Positions 44,177 to 53,026 of a stretch of DNA of 64,000 bases are shown here, in pieces. Within the stretch, counting starts at the first letter, position 1; the number at the start of each line of letters is the position of its first letter. This DNA is from Actinocatenispora sera (lineage in GTDB: Bacteria > Actinomycetota > Actinomycetes > Mycobacteriales > Micromonosporaceae), in the NCBI RefSeq assembly GCF_018324685.1, contig NZ_AP023354.1, positions 3,968,001 to 4,032,000 of the forward strand, read 5' to 3'. A model generated the notes under the pieces. That model was given only the letters and a program-made list of their open reading frames with translations, had not been told where the DNA came from and searched no databases. Position numbers and translations under genes: made by a program.

Positions 44177-45069
44177 CACACACGCTCCGTGACGCGCTCG
44201 CCGAGCAGGCCGGTCGGCCGCACGGTCAGGAACAGGATCAGGAAGGCGAACGCGAACACGTCGCGCCACTGCCCGCCGAGGAAGTGCGTACCGAACGACT
44301 CGAGCAGGCCGAGCACGACACCGCCGAGCATGGCGCCCTTGAAGCTGCCGATCCCGCCGATCACCGCGGCGGTGAACGCCTTGAGCCCGATGATGAAGCC
44401 CATCAGGAAGTTGATGCTGCCGTAGTACGAGCCGGCCATCACGCCGGCCGCGCCGGCCAGCGCCGAGCCGATGAAGAACGCCTGCGCGATCACCCGGTTG
44501 ACGTCCACGCCCATCAGCCGGGCGGCCACCGGATCCAGCGCGATGGCGCGCATCGCCCGGCCCTGCCGGGAGCGCATCACCATCGCGTTGAGCGTGACCA
44601 TCAGCGCGATCGCGACACCGATGAGGACCAGCTGCGCGACGCCGATCCGGGCGCCGAGCACGTGCACCGAGGAGCCGCCCAACCGCACCGGGTACACCTG
44701 CGGGTTCGGGCCGGCGATGATGCGCATCCCGTACTCCAGCGCGAACGATGCGCCGACCGCGGTGATCAGCAGCGACAACCGGGGCGCGCTGCGCAGTGGC
44801 CGGTACGCGATGCGTTCGATCGCCACGCCGGCGAGGCCCGTACCGACCATCGACAGCAGCAGCACCACGAGCAGCGCGACGAGCGACAGCGTGGCGGTGA
44901 ATCCGCTGAACGAGGTGAGCAGCGCGAAACCGATGAACGCGCCGAGCATGTAGAGGTCACCGTGGGCGAAGTTGAGCAGCTTCATGATCCCGTAGACCAT
45001 GCTGTAGCCCAGCGCGACCAGCGCGTAGAACGAGCCGACGAACAGACCGTTCCAGATGATCTGTGTCAT
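44176..45069 (-). CDS. livH: Liv-type permease LivH
   Basis: A 297-residue permease with about eight helices. GLFVGSFYALVALGYSMVYGIMKLLNFAHGDLYMLGAF at the start, and ALDPVAARLMGVDVNRVIAQAFFIGSALAGAAG (coupling loop), are typical of LivH. The ATG at 45069 follows a hairpin after the binding-protein gene. Confidence 0.93.
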   Translation of the reverse strand: MTQIIWNGLFVGSFYALVALGYSMVYGIMKLLNFAHGDLYMLGAFIGFALLTSFSGFTATLSLVALLVVLLLSMVGTGLAGVAIERIAYRPLRSAPRLSLLITAVGASFALEYGMRIIAGPNPQVYPVRLGGSSVHVLGARIGVAQLVLIGVAIALMVTLNAMVMRSRQGRAMRAIALDPVAARLMGVDVNRVIAQAFFIGSALAGAAGVMAGSYYGSINFLMGFIIGLKAFTAAVIGGIGSFKGAMLGGVVLGLLESFGTHFLGGQWRDVFAFAFLILFLTVRPTGLLGERVTERV

Positions 45070-45091
45070 GAGTTCCGTCCCGATCGGGCCG

Positions 45092-45122
45092 GAAGGCGGG
45101 CCCGCGGTTCGGGCCCGCCTTC
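45092..45122 (-). terminator. intercistronic hairpin between binding protein and livH
   Basis: A perfect 13-bp stem (45092-45104 with 45110-45122) with a 5-nt loop follows the binding-protein stop by 7 bp. In such operons a partial terminator or RNA-stabilising hairpin keeps binding protein in excess over the permease. Confidence 0.75.
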
Positions 45123-45129
45123 GTGCTGG

Positions 45130-46290
45130 CTAGTTCTTGAGGTCGTCGGCGAGGGTGAACTTGGCGCCCTTCACCTCCAGGATCACGAATCCGCCCTCGG
45201 TGAGGGTGTGATCGGCGGTGAACTTGAGCTTGCCGGAGAACAGCGGGAACCCGTCGATCTTCATCAGGGCGGCCTCGATCTTCTTGCCGTCCGTGCTCTT
45301 CGCGTCCTTCATCGCCTTGGCCGCCACCCGCACCGCGTCGTACGACTGCGGCGAGTACGGTCCGGGTTCGGCGCCGAACTTCTTCTTGTACGAGGCGATC
45401 CAGTCACCGGCACCCGGCATCGTGTCGGGCGTCTCGGTCATCGTGGCGTACACGCCCTGGGCGGTGGACTGCCCGGCCACGCTGATCAGCTTGCCGTCGA
45501 CGCTGCCGTCGGCGACCATGACCTTCCCCTTGTAGCCGGCCTGGCGCAGCTGCCGGATGATCAGCCCGCCCTCCTGGTAGTAGCCGGTCCAGTAGACGAA
45601 GTCGGGGCGGGCCGACACGATGTCGTGCACGTTGGAGCTGTAGTCGCTCTCCCCGGCGTTCACCGACTCGTGCAGCACCGTCTTCATGCTGCCGCCCGCC
45701 TTGGCGATGTCGGCCTTGGTGCGCTTGGTGATGTCGGTGGAGTAGCTGGTGCTGTCGTCGACCAGCGCGACCCGCTTGGCCTGCTGCTTGGTCAGCCAGG
45801 TGACCGCGGACTGCGCCTGCTGCACGCCGGTACCGTTGATCAGGAACACGTTCGGCAGGTGCTGCGAGACCAGGTCGGCCGAGTTCGCGGCCGGGATGAT
45901 CATCGGGATGTTCGCCTTGTTGAACACCGACAGTGTCGGCAGCGTGGCGGACGAGCAGTAGCCGCCGATCGACATCGTCACGCCGGCCGCGACCAGCTTG
46001 TTCGCCGCGGTACTCGCGGTCTTGGGATCGCAGGCGCCGTCCTGCACGTTGAGCTTGAGTTTGCGGCCGAGCACCCCGCCCTTGGCGTTGATCTCGTCGA
46101 CCGCGAGCTGGGCGCCGTTCTTCATGTACGGGCCGATCGCCGAGCTGCTGCCGGACATGGGGATGGCCATCCCGAGCGTGATCGGGCCGTCCGAACCGCT
46201 CTTGTCGCTACCACCGAACACGCCCTGACAGCCGCTCAGGGCAAGCGTCGACACCGCGACGAGCGCGACGGCGAGCTTCGTCTTCCGCAT
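45130..46290 (-). CDS. livK: Liv-type amino acid-binding lipoprotein
   Basis: A 386-residue periplasmic-type binding protein. The lipobox LALSGC places Cys21 at the membrane. The body has the type I fold: ITLGMAIPMSGSSSAIGPYMKNGAQLAVDEINAKGG, YCSSATLPTLSVFNKANIPMI, RVALVDDSTSYSTDI, and DFVYWTGYYQEGGLIIRQLRQAGY. The downstream genes suggest proline, hydroxyproline or betaine as ligand. The ATG at 46290 has AGAGGGG upstream. It is the first gene of an eight-gene leftward unit. Confidence 0.9.
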   Translation of the reverse strand: MRKTKLAVALVAVSTLALSGCQGVFGGSDKSGSDGPITLGMAIPMSGSSSAIGPYMKNGAQLAVDEINAKGGVLGRKLKLNVQDGACDPKTASTAANKLVAAGVTMSIGGYCSSATLPTLSVFNKANIPMIIPAANSADLVSQHLPNVFLINGTGVQQAQSAVTWLTKQQAKRVALVDDSTSYSTDITKRTKADIAKAGGSMKTVLHESVNAGESDYSSNVHDIVSARPDFVYWTGYYQEGGLIIRQLRQAGYKGKVMVADGSVDGKLISVAGQSTAQGVYATMTETPDTMPGAGDWIASYKKKFGAEPGPYSPQSYDAVRVAAKAMKDAKSTDGKKIEAALMKIDGFPLFSGKLKFTADHTLTEGGFVILEVKGAKFTLADDLKN

Positions 46291-46732
46291 GCGATGAACC
46301 CCTCTGGTAGGTGCGACGGAGTGGCTCCGCCGGCTGGTGTCGTGCAGGTTCCCCGGGCCGCGGGCGTGGCCGGTCCGGTCGGGTGCCGTGCGCCGGCGCC
46401 GTGCGCCGCGGGGCGTGCCGACAGGCCCGGTCGCCCACGGGCCCGGTCGCCGACGGGCCCGGTCGCCGAGGCCTGGTCGCCGACCGAACTCGGGTACGAA
46501 GTTCAAGGGCGGCAACGGATGTGGCCGTCGGCCGGGCTCAGGTCGGGATGCTCGACGACGATGCGACGGCCCGTGTGGTCACGCGTCTCGGTCGTGCCGG
46601 GCTGCGCATCAGCACCCCCCTTTGCCTCGGTAGCATGTGACATTGCACTGCGTCGGAGCAAGAGGCAAGTTTGCGCGATCCGACCAATGCCAATTCGTTA
46701 CCCGGCCCCGGTTTCGCTCACTCAGCGCAGTT
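46291..46732. other. intergenic region upstream of the liv unit
   Basis: This region is presumed to hold the promoter of the liv/hydroxyproline unit, which I cannot place with confidence. It contains 16-bp tandem repeats (46424-46484). Open frames here have weak starts and no recognised product. Confidence 0.5.
46424..46484. repeat. 16-bp tandem repeat upstream of livK
   Basis: The unit GGCCCGGTCGCCGACG begins at 46424, 46440 and 46456, followed by a diverged fourth copy. Confidence 0.7.
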
Positions 46733-46777
46733 CGGCCCGCATCGACGGTGCCGGTTGGCCGCCGTCGATGCGGGCCG
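46733..46777 (-). terminator. terminator of the MHYT gene
   Basis: A perfect 16-bp stem (46733-46748 with 46762-46777) with a 13-nt loop lies 18 bp after the MHYT stop codon. Confidence 0.8.
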
Positions 46778-46795
46778 CTGTGGTTGCCCGTGGGT

Positions 46796-47743
46796 TCAGT
46801 CGTTGCCCGGCCGGGTGGTCGCCCGACGGCCCAGCCGGTGCGGGTTCGGCGTGGGGGACGGCGACGGGCGCGACGGGATCCGCGGTTGGCCGGCCACCGC
46901 CGCACCGGCCGACGGCGCCACGATCGACTCCGACTGCGGCCGGGGACCCAGGGCGTCCACGCGCTCCTGCCGCTCCTGCGCGGTGCGCCGCATCCGGGCG
47001 GCGAACTCGGCGTCCTCGACCAGCTCCGCCGGCGAGGCGGAAAACGCCACGAAGATCAGCAGCACCACGGTCACCACGCTGACCACCAGCAGCACCGGCG
47101 GGAGCAGGCCGGTGAACGACGTGCCGCCGATGCCACCGGCGGGGTCGGGAGTCAGCCGCATCGCCGCCATCCCGGTGTAGTGCATGCCGCACACGGCCAC
47201 CCCCATCACCGCCGCGGCGGCGAGCGTGGCGGCCCGACCCCGGATGACCAGCGTGAACCACAGCGCCACCGTCGCCGCGACGACCGCGATCAGGACCGAC
47301 AGCGTGAACAGGATCGGCTCGAAGCTCATCGTCGCCGGCATCACCATCGCCGCCATGCCCAGGTAGTGCATGCCCGCCACGCCGACCCCCGTGAGTACGC
47401 CGCCGAGCGCGATCCGGTGCAGCTTGCGGGCGTCGTTGCCGACCACGGCGAGCCCGGCGCCGACCGCCACGATCGCCACCAGCGCGCTGATCACGGTCAG
47501 CGGCATGTTGTAGCGGATCGTCGCGTCGTTGACCGTGAAGCCGAGCATCGCGATGAAGTGCATGACCCAGATGCCGGTACCGCCGAGCGAGACGGCGGCG
47601 ATCAGCAGCCAGCCGCGGCGTCCGCCGCCGGTCAGCACCCGGGCCCGGGCCGCGCACATCAGGCCGAGCAGGCAGCCGACGTAGGATGCTGCGTACGCCA
47701 GGATCGGCGTTAACAGTCCGTAGCTGAAGTGATGCATCGACAC
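46796..47743 (-). CDS. MHYT-domain integral membrane sensor
   Basis: A 315-residue protein with seven helices and three copies of the MHYT motif: WVMHFIAMLGF, GMHYLGMAAMVM and GMHYTGMAAM. MHYT domains are proposed to bind copper and to sense O2, CO or NO. There is no GGDEF, EAL or kinase output domain, only a Pro/Arg-rich cytosolic tail of about 80 residues. The signal may pass by protein contact. The GTG at 47743 is chosen; an ATG two codons later is equally possible. It is divergent from the HoxX-like gene. Confidence 0.87.
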   Translation of the reverse strand: MSMHHFSYGLLTPILAYAASYVGCLLGLMCAARARVLTGGGRRGWLLIAAVSLGGTGIWVMHFIAMLGFTVNDATIRYNMPLTVISALVAIVAVGAGLAVVGNDARKLHRIALGGVLTGVGVAGMHYLGMAAMVMPATMSFEPILFTLSVLIAVVAATVALWFTLVIRGRAATLAAAAVMGVAVCGMHYTGMAAMRLTPDPAGGIGGTSFTGLLPPVLLVVSVVTVVLLIFVAFSASPAELVEDAEFAARMRRTAQERQERVDALGPRPQSESIVAPSAGAAVAGQPRIPSRPSPSPTPNPHRLGRRATTRPGND

Positions 47744-47992
47744 GGCTGGTGCCGCCTTTCGCTGGACGGCCGCGTCGCCGCGGACCCGGCCCGGTGAAGG
47801 TCACCGTGACACGGAGAGTTTCGAATCTTCAGCGCGCGGCGTTACGCGGATTTGTCGGGACTTTAGACGATCCACGGCGACGGCACCATTGTGGGCTTTC
47901 GGTAGATCCGGCAACTTCGTACAGTCACCGGCAACGTGGTGTTAATAACTAGATTTGCGTGGTGGCACCGGATCTCGCTAGCGTCTCACCTC
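47744..47992. other. divergent promoter region of MHYT and HoxX genes
   Basis: This 249-bp gap is relatively A+T-rich. On the plus strand, TTGCGT (47955-47960) and TAGCGT (47979-47984) lie 18 bp apart, 8 nt before the HoxX GTG, so a leaderless message is possible. No ORF is supported. Confidence 0.5.
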
Positions 47993-49633
47993 GTGCGCCT
48001 GCTACTGCTCGTGTCGGCCTTCAACGGCCTGACCCAACGGATCTGGGACGAACTCAGGGACCGCGGACATGACGTCGCCGTCGAGTTCGCCCTCGACGAG
48101 CGCACGATCTGTGACGGTGTCTACCAGGCCCAACCGGACCTGATCCTCTGCCCGTACCTGAAGGAACGGGTGCCGACAGAGGTGTGGACGAAGTGGCGGA
48201 CGGTGATCATCCACCCCGGCCCGATCGGCGATCGCGGCCCGTCCTCGCTGGACTGGGCGATCACCGAGGGGGCGCCGGCGTGGGGCGTCACCGCGCTGCA
48301 AGCGGTCGAGGAGATGGACGCCGGCCCGATCTGGGCGCACCGCGAGTTCCCGCTGCCGGCCGAACCGGTGCGCAAGTCGACCCTGTACACCGGGCCGGTC
48401 GCCGACGCCGCCGTCGCCTGCGCGCTGGAGGTCGTCGAGCACGCCGCCGACCCCGACTTCCGGCCGGTACCGCTGGAGTCGGCGCCGCGACCGATCCCGG
48501 ACACCCGGGAGCGCCCGCTGATGAAGCAGGCCGAGCGCGCCTTCGACTGGGGCGACAACGCCACCGACATCGTCCGCCGGATCCGCGCCGCGGACGGCTT
48601 CCCCGGCGTGCGTACCGAACTGGCCGGCCAGCCGGTCAGCGCGTTCGACGCGCACCTGGGCGAGGGCACCGGTACGCCCGGCGAGATCATCGGCCGCCAG
48701 GACGGCTACCTGCTCGTCGCCGCCGGCGAGGGTGCGGTGTGGCTGGGCCACCTGCGCCGGCGCGGCGGGGTGAAGCTGCCCGCCGCCACGGTGCTGGCCG
48801 ACGCGCTCGACCGGGTGCCGCAGCGCACCGACGGGCCGGCGGAGATCAGCTACCGGCGGCACGGTTCGGTCGGCGAGCTGACGTTCCGGTTCTACAACGG
48901 GGCGGCCGGCGTCGACCAGTGCCGCCGGCTGCGCCGGGAGCTGCACCGGGCCGCCCGGCAGGACACCACCGTGCTGGTGCTGCGCGGCGGCGACGACGTG
49001 TTCTGCAATGGCATCCACCTCAACGAGATCTCCGCGGCGGCCGATCCGGCCGCGCAGGCCTGGGAGAACATCAAGGCGATCAACCTGGTCTGCCGGGAAC
49101 TGATCGAGGCGGCCGAGGACCAGGTCACGATCGCCGCGTTCAGCGGCAACGCCGGCGCCGGCGGCGTGATGCTCGGGCTGGGCGCGGACGTGGTGGCCGC
49201 GCGGGCCGGCGTCGTGCTCAACCCGTACTACGACATGGGGCTGTACGGCTCGGAGCTGCACAGCTATGCGCTGCCTCGGCGGATCGGCGTCGAGCGCGCC
49301 GACCAGCTGCTCAACGACTGCCTGCCGATCGGCTCCGGTACCGCCGCGCGGCTCGGGCTGGTCGACCTGACCGGCCCCGGCAACCCGGCCGAGTTCGGCG
49401 CCTGGCTGTCGGACCTGGCCCAGCAGTACGCCGAACCCGGCACCTGGCGCGACATCCGCGCCGCGCGCAAGCCGGTACCGCGGCCGCTGGACTACCACGA
49501 GACGCTGGAGCTCGCGGAGATGGCGCAGGACATCTTCGACGACCGGTCCGGATTCCACGCCGCCCGCGAGTCGTTCGTCCGCAAGGTGGCCCCGTCGGCC
49601 ACCCCGCCGCGACTGGCCACCCACCGCCGCTGA
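47993..49633 (+). CDS. hoxX: HoxX-like protein (formyltransferase + enoyl-CoA hydratase fold)
   Basis: A 546-residue protein with the two-domain HoxX layout. The N-terminal half resembles formyl-THF transferases: VIIHPGPIGDRGPSSLDWAIT, WGVTALQAVEEMDAGPIW and a C-terminal barrel. The C-terminal half resembles enoyl-CoA hydratases, with LRGGDDVFCNGIHLNEI and FSGNAGAGGVMLGLGAD. HoxX makes CO from a formyl group for the NiFe hydrogenase active site in aerobic bacteria. No hydrogenase gene is in the window. The GTG at 47993 gives the right N-terminus and has no SD. Confidence 0.87.
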   Translation: MRLLLLVSAFNGLTQRIWDELRDRGHDVAVEFALDERTICDGVYQAQPDLILCPYLKERVPTEVWTKWRTVIIHPGPIGDRGPSSLDWAITEGAPAWGVTALQAVEEMDAGPIWAHREFPLPAEPVRKSTLYTGPVADAAVACALEVVEHAADPDFRPVPLESAPRPIPDTRERPLMKQAERAFDWGDNATDIVRRIRAADGFPGVRTELAGQPVSAFDAHLGEGTGTPGEIIGRQDGYLLVAAGEGAVWLGHLRRRGGVKLPAATVLADALDRVPQRTDGPAEISYRRHGSVGELTFRFYNGAAGVDQCRRLRRELHRAARQDTTVLVLRGGDDVFCNGIHLNEISAAADPAAQAWENIKAINLVCRELIEAAEDQVTIAAFSGNAGAGGVMLGLGADVVAARAGVVLNPYYDMGLYGSELHSYALPRRIGVERADQLLNDCLPIGSGTAARLGLVDLTGPGNPAEFGAWLSDLAQQYAEPGTWRDIRAARKPVPRPLDYHETLELAEMAQDIFDDRSGFHAARESFVRKVAPSATPPRLATHRR

Positions 49634-49729
49634 CCGGGCCGGCCGCTGGTCCCGCGACGGCCGGGCGCCTTGGCCGGCTCACCCGGGTGCCGGCCCGCGC
49701 TGCCGCCCGGCCATGCGCCGGCCCGGCGG

Positions 49730-50827
49730 CTACGGTACCGGGGCGATGCGCACCTCGCGGGTGTCGGCGTCGGGGGACAGGAAGGCGAGCAACCGCCGGG
49801 CCTCGGCGGTGACCGCTGCCGTGTCACGTACCGACAGCGCCCGGAACGGTGTCACGGTCAGCCGGGCGCCGTCCCGGCCGGTCTCGTCGGCCCAGCTGCC
49901 GCGCACCGTACCGGCCACCAGCAGGACGCCGGGGAGCAGCCCGTTGGGCCTCTGCAGGTGGTGCCGGTACTCGGCGGGAACGACCCGGCTGCGGTCGGCG
50001 TGCGACAGCAGCAGGTTGTCCAGCGGCGGCAGGAGCCGCACCGGCGCCGGGGTGTCCGGGTCCGGGCGCGGCGCGTCGGGGAGGTCGAACAGCTCGGCGC
50101 CATCGGCGGTACGGAAGGTGACCAGCTGCGGCCGCAGCCGGTCCAGCACCGCGCGCAGCCCGGTCAGCCCGGACCAGGTCTGCACGTCGGCCGCGGTGGC
50201 CGGGCCGAACGCGGCGAGGTAGCGCAGCACCAGCGGATCCGGCGCGGTGTCGGTACCCAGTGGCGCGCCCACCCAGTGTTCGGCGGTGGTGTGCGCGGCC
50301 GGGCCGCTGCGGCCCCACAATCCGCGCGGGGTGACCTGTACCAGCGCGAGCCGGCAGCGCGCCACGTGCCCCAGCGCCGTGGCGTCGTACCCCGGCCAGC
50401 GGTCCGCGAGCTCGCGACCGAGGTCGTGGTAGGTGCGGGGCCGTTGCTCGACCAGCTCCCGCGCGGTCTCGGCCACCTTGTTCAGATCCAGCCCGTCGAG
50501 CCGGGCCCGCAGCGTGCGCAGGAACCGGTCGAGGACCGGTGCGAGCCGTGGCCGCAGGTCGAGGCAGTCGGCGGCGGTCAGGGTGTGGATCGTGCCCCGC
50601 ATGGCCGGGATCCGCAGGACGGTCCGGTCGGCCATCGGCCCGGCGAGCTGGTCGGGGGTGAAGCCGGCGATCCGGGACCACAGCCCCGGGTAGGGGGCGG
50701 ACGGCAGCTGCGCCTGCAACCCGACGAGGTGCCGCACCGTCTCGGGTACCGCCCGGTCGGTGCGGTGCAGCAGGTGCTGGCGGGCGAGCAGGGCACGGTT
50801 GAGCGCCCGCGGCGTCAGTACGGTCAC
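49730..50827 (-). CDS. AlkZ-like winged-helix DNA glycosylase
   Basis: A 365-residue protein of the HTH_42 family, which includes AlkZ, a glycosylase that unhooks alkylated bases and interstrand crosslinks. The catalytic QxQ motif is present in VGLQAQLPSAPYPGLWSR (near residue 35). MRGTIHTLTAADCLDLRP and LDNLLLSHADRSRVVP are other family marks. The GTG at 50827 begins VTVLTPRALNRALLARQHLL. It is not adjacent to a natural-product cluster, so it may serve general alkylation repair. Confidence 0.8.
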   Translation of the reverse strand: MTVLTPRALNRALLARQHLLHRTDRAVPETVRHLVGLQAQLPSAPYPGLWSRIAGFTPDQLAGPMADRTVLRIPAMRGTIHTLTAADCLDLRPRLAPVLDRFLRTLRARLDGLDLNKVAETARELVEQRPRTYHDLGRELADRWPGYDATALGHVARCRLALVQVTPRGLWGRSGPAAHTTAEHWVGAPLGTDTAPDPLVLRYLAAFGPATAADVQTWSGLTGLRAVLDRLRPQLVTFRTADGAELFDLPDAPRPDPDTPAPVRLLPPLDNLLLSHADRSRVVPAEYRHHLQRPNGLLPGVLLVAGTVRGSWADETGRDGARLTVTPFRALSVRDTAAVTAEARRLLAFLSPDADTREVRIAPVP

Positions 50828-50886
50828 CACGCCAGTGTGCCAGTCACTGCGGTCGACTCCTGACCGCAAACAGCGCCCTACCTGGG

Positions 50887-52014
50887 TCAGGAACCGTCCG
50901 GAACCTTGGAGGCCAGCTCGGGATGGGCCGCCAGCAGATCGGAGATGGTGTCGTCGCGCATCGCCCGGAACAGCTGCGGCCCGAGCGGCTTCTGCAACCC
51001 CTCACCCTGGTACTGGTCGCCCTGGCCGATCGAGTAGTGCGGGATCTGCAGCGTGACGATCTTGTCGGCGGTGATACCGCGCAGCGCCAGCGCCACGTCG
51101 ACCAGCTGGTACCCGCCGAGGTCGAGGGTGATGGACTTGCCGGCCGCGCCGATCAGGTCGTTCACCTTGCTCGGGTTGCCCACCACGCCCTTGCTGGTGG
51201 CCTGCTTGAGGATCTGCTTGATGAACTGCTGCTGCAGCTTCTGCCGGCCGTAGTCGCCGTCGGGCAGGTCGTCGCGCTGACGGACCAGCTTGAGCGCCTT
51301 GTCCGCGTCGTAGTGGTGGCAGCCCTCCGGGAAGGTCAGCGGTGGTCCGTTGGTGAAGCCCGGCTGGTGGCTGGTGAACCCCTTGTCCAGGCACATCGTG
51401 ACGCCGCCGAGCGCCTTGGTGATGTCCTTGAAGCCGTCCCAGTTGACCAGACCGGCCATGTCCCACTCGGCCCCGGTCAGGTTCGACACGGTACGGCTGA
51501 GCAGGCTCATGCCGCCGGCGGTGTCGTTGACGTCCTTCATCCCGTCCGGGAACGAGGCGTTCAGCCGGTCCTGGCCGCCCAGGAAGCCGGTGTGCTTGTC
51601 GGCCGGGATCTGTACCCGCAGGTCGCGCGGCAGCGACAGCAGGTACGCGTAGTCCATCGAGGCCGGGATGTGCAGCCACATGATCGAGTCGGTCCGCGGC
51701 TTCTGCCCGTCGGTCTTCCACGAGTCGCGCAGGTCCGAGCCGGCCAGCAGGATGTCCAGCGGCCCCTTCACGTCCGAGCCGGCCTTGTGCTTGCGGGCAC
51801 CGTCACCGATCAGGTTGTTGCTCGGCAGGGCGTGGTTCACGCGCGTGAGCACGATCGAGCCGGCGGCGAGGCTGCCGCCGCTCAGCACGACCAGGATCAC
51901 GCCCAGGACCAGCGACAACCGCGCCCACCAGGGCGCGTGCCGGCGCTTGGTCCGCCGGGGCGGCGCGACGGACGGATCCGGCGCCGGTGCGTCGGACGGA
52001 TGATGTCGGCCCAC
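50887..52014 (-). CDS. LytR-CpsA-Psr family protein
   Basis: A 375-residue type II membrane protein. A basic cytosolic tail and one helix (LSLVLGVILVVLSGGSLAAGSIVL) are followed by the LCP domain: DILLAGSDLR, RTDSIMWLHI, YLLSLPRDLRVQIP with the conserved Arg, NASFPDGM and VRQRDDLPDGDYGRQKLQQQFI. LCP enzymes attach arabinogalactan, teichoic acid or capsule polymers to peptidoglycan. The GTG at 52014 has GGGAGG upstream; an earlier in-frame start at 52086 is less likely. Confidence 0.88.
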   Translation of the reverse strand: MGRHHPSDAPAPDPSVAPPRRTKRRHAPWWARLSLVLGVILVVLSGGSLAAGSIVLTRVNHALPSNNLIGDGARKHKAGSDVKGPLDILLAGSDLRDSWKTDGQKPRTDSIMWLHIPASMDYAYLLSLPRDLRVQIPADKHTGFLGGQDRLNASFPDGMKDVNDTAGGMSLLSRTVSNLTGAEWDMAGLVNWDGFKDITKALGGVTMCLDKGFTSHQPGFTNGPPLTFPEGCHHYDADKALKLVRQRDDLPDGDYGRQKLQQQFIKQILKQATSKGVVGNPSKVNDLIGAAGKSITLDLGGYQLVDVALALRGITADKIVTLQIPHYSIGQGDQYQGEGLQKPLGPQLFRAMRDDTISDLLAAHPELASKVPDGS

Positions 52015-52194
52015 CGGTACCTCCCTCTGCGCTCCCGCGCGGTTCGGTGGGCCGGCGCGCTCCCGCGGATCGAGCCGGCCCACCACCCAAAACGGTACGT
52101 CTCGCGCCGAGGGGTGAGGCCTCGACGCGGGCTGGAGGGCAAGATACCCGCCCCAGCTGGGAACCTGCCGAGTGGGCGGGGATCGGTCGGGGAT

Positions 52195-52692
52195 TCACCC
52201 GCCCGAGTAGCTGACCACCCGAACGGGGCAGCGAGCCCGGCGCGACAGCGCCCGGGCCGGGCAGTGATGCAGGCCGCGCCGCCACCACGGCCGCGATCGC
52301 GCGGCGAGGTAGATCGACCGCACCGGTAGCTCGGCCGCCACCGCCCGCAACTGCTCGGCCGGCTGGCCCTCGCGTACCAGGAACGTCCAGGGCAGCCCGG
52401 CGGCGTCGAGCATCTGCACGCAGTCCAGCCAGGCGGACAGTTCGGCGTCGTCCCGGCAGTTCAGCCAGCACGCGCCGGCCAGGCCGGCGAACCCGGAACC
52501 CAACGCCTCCAGCGGCGTCAGCCCTCGGCGGACGTGCACGGCCAGCACGTGCAGGCCGGTCGCGGCCGCCTCCGCCTGCGCGGCAAGCAGCGCCGCCTGG
52601 CCGGCGCTGCTGCCGTCGACACCGACCATGATCCGTGTCGGGGTTCCCGTCGGGGCCGCCGTGTCGTGCCGGCCCTCGCTGCCCACCGTCAT
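52195..52692 (-). CDS. universal stress protein domain protein
   Basis: A 165-residue UspA-type fold: RIMVGVDGSSAGQAALLAAQAEAAATG, then VLAVHV and a C-terminal RSIYLAARSRPWWRRGLHHCPARALSRRARCPVRVVSY that ends like a Usp strand. The nucleotide motif G-x2-G-x9-GS is weak (AARSRPWWRRG), so ATP binding is uncertain. It is divergent from a MarR gene with a palindrome between them. The ATG at 52692 is chosen; GTG starts a few codons upstream are possible. Confidence 0.8.
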   Translation of the reverse strand: MTVGSEGRHDTAAPTGTPTRIMVGVDGSSAGQAALLAAQAEAAATGLHVLAVHVRRGLTPLEALGSGFAGLAGACWLNCRDDAELSAWLDCVQMLDAAGLPWTFLVREGQPAEQLRAVAAELPVRSIYLAARSRPWWRRGLHHCPARALSRRARCPVRVVSYSGG

Positions 52693-52953
52693 GTCGACCA
52701 CCCGCTTCGCCGAGTGCCTGGGGTCCGGACCGGAGGACTGCCGATGCCGTCCGGTGCGGGCCTGGTGGAGGTTGTCACTGAACGGCCGGTCGGCGCCTGC
52801 CGGACTCGCGACGAGGCTGCCGGCGCTGGCGGCACGAGTGCCGACGGCACCGGTGTGCACTCCCATCCGCGCCCTGGCAGGCCCCGCGCTGAGCCTCGAC
52901 AGCCATCCGACGCCCTTCCTGTCTGGACCTCTTACGCCGCGTCTGCGTGCCAT

Positions 52954-52971
52954 GTGCATAGGAGGCTATGC
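52954..52971. promoter_or_regulatory. MarR-type operator palindrome
   Basis: TGCATAG-GAGG-CTATGCA is a perfect 7-bp inverted repeat around 4 bp, about 55 bp before the MarR start and within the divergent region from the stress-protein gene. Its size suits a winged-helix dimer. Confidence 0.6.
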
Positions 52972-53026
52972 ATCTGCGCCGGCGCCCGCAACCGGTGGCG
53001 CACGGCAATGCGGGATCATCGAGACC

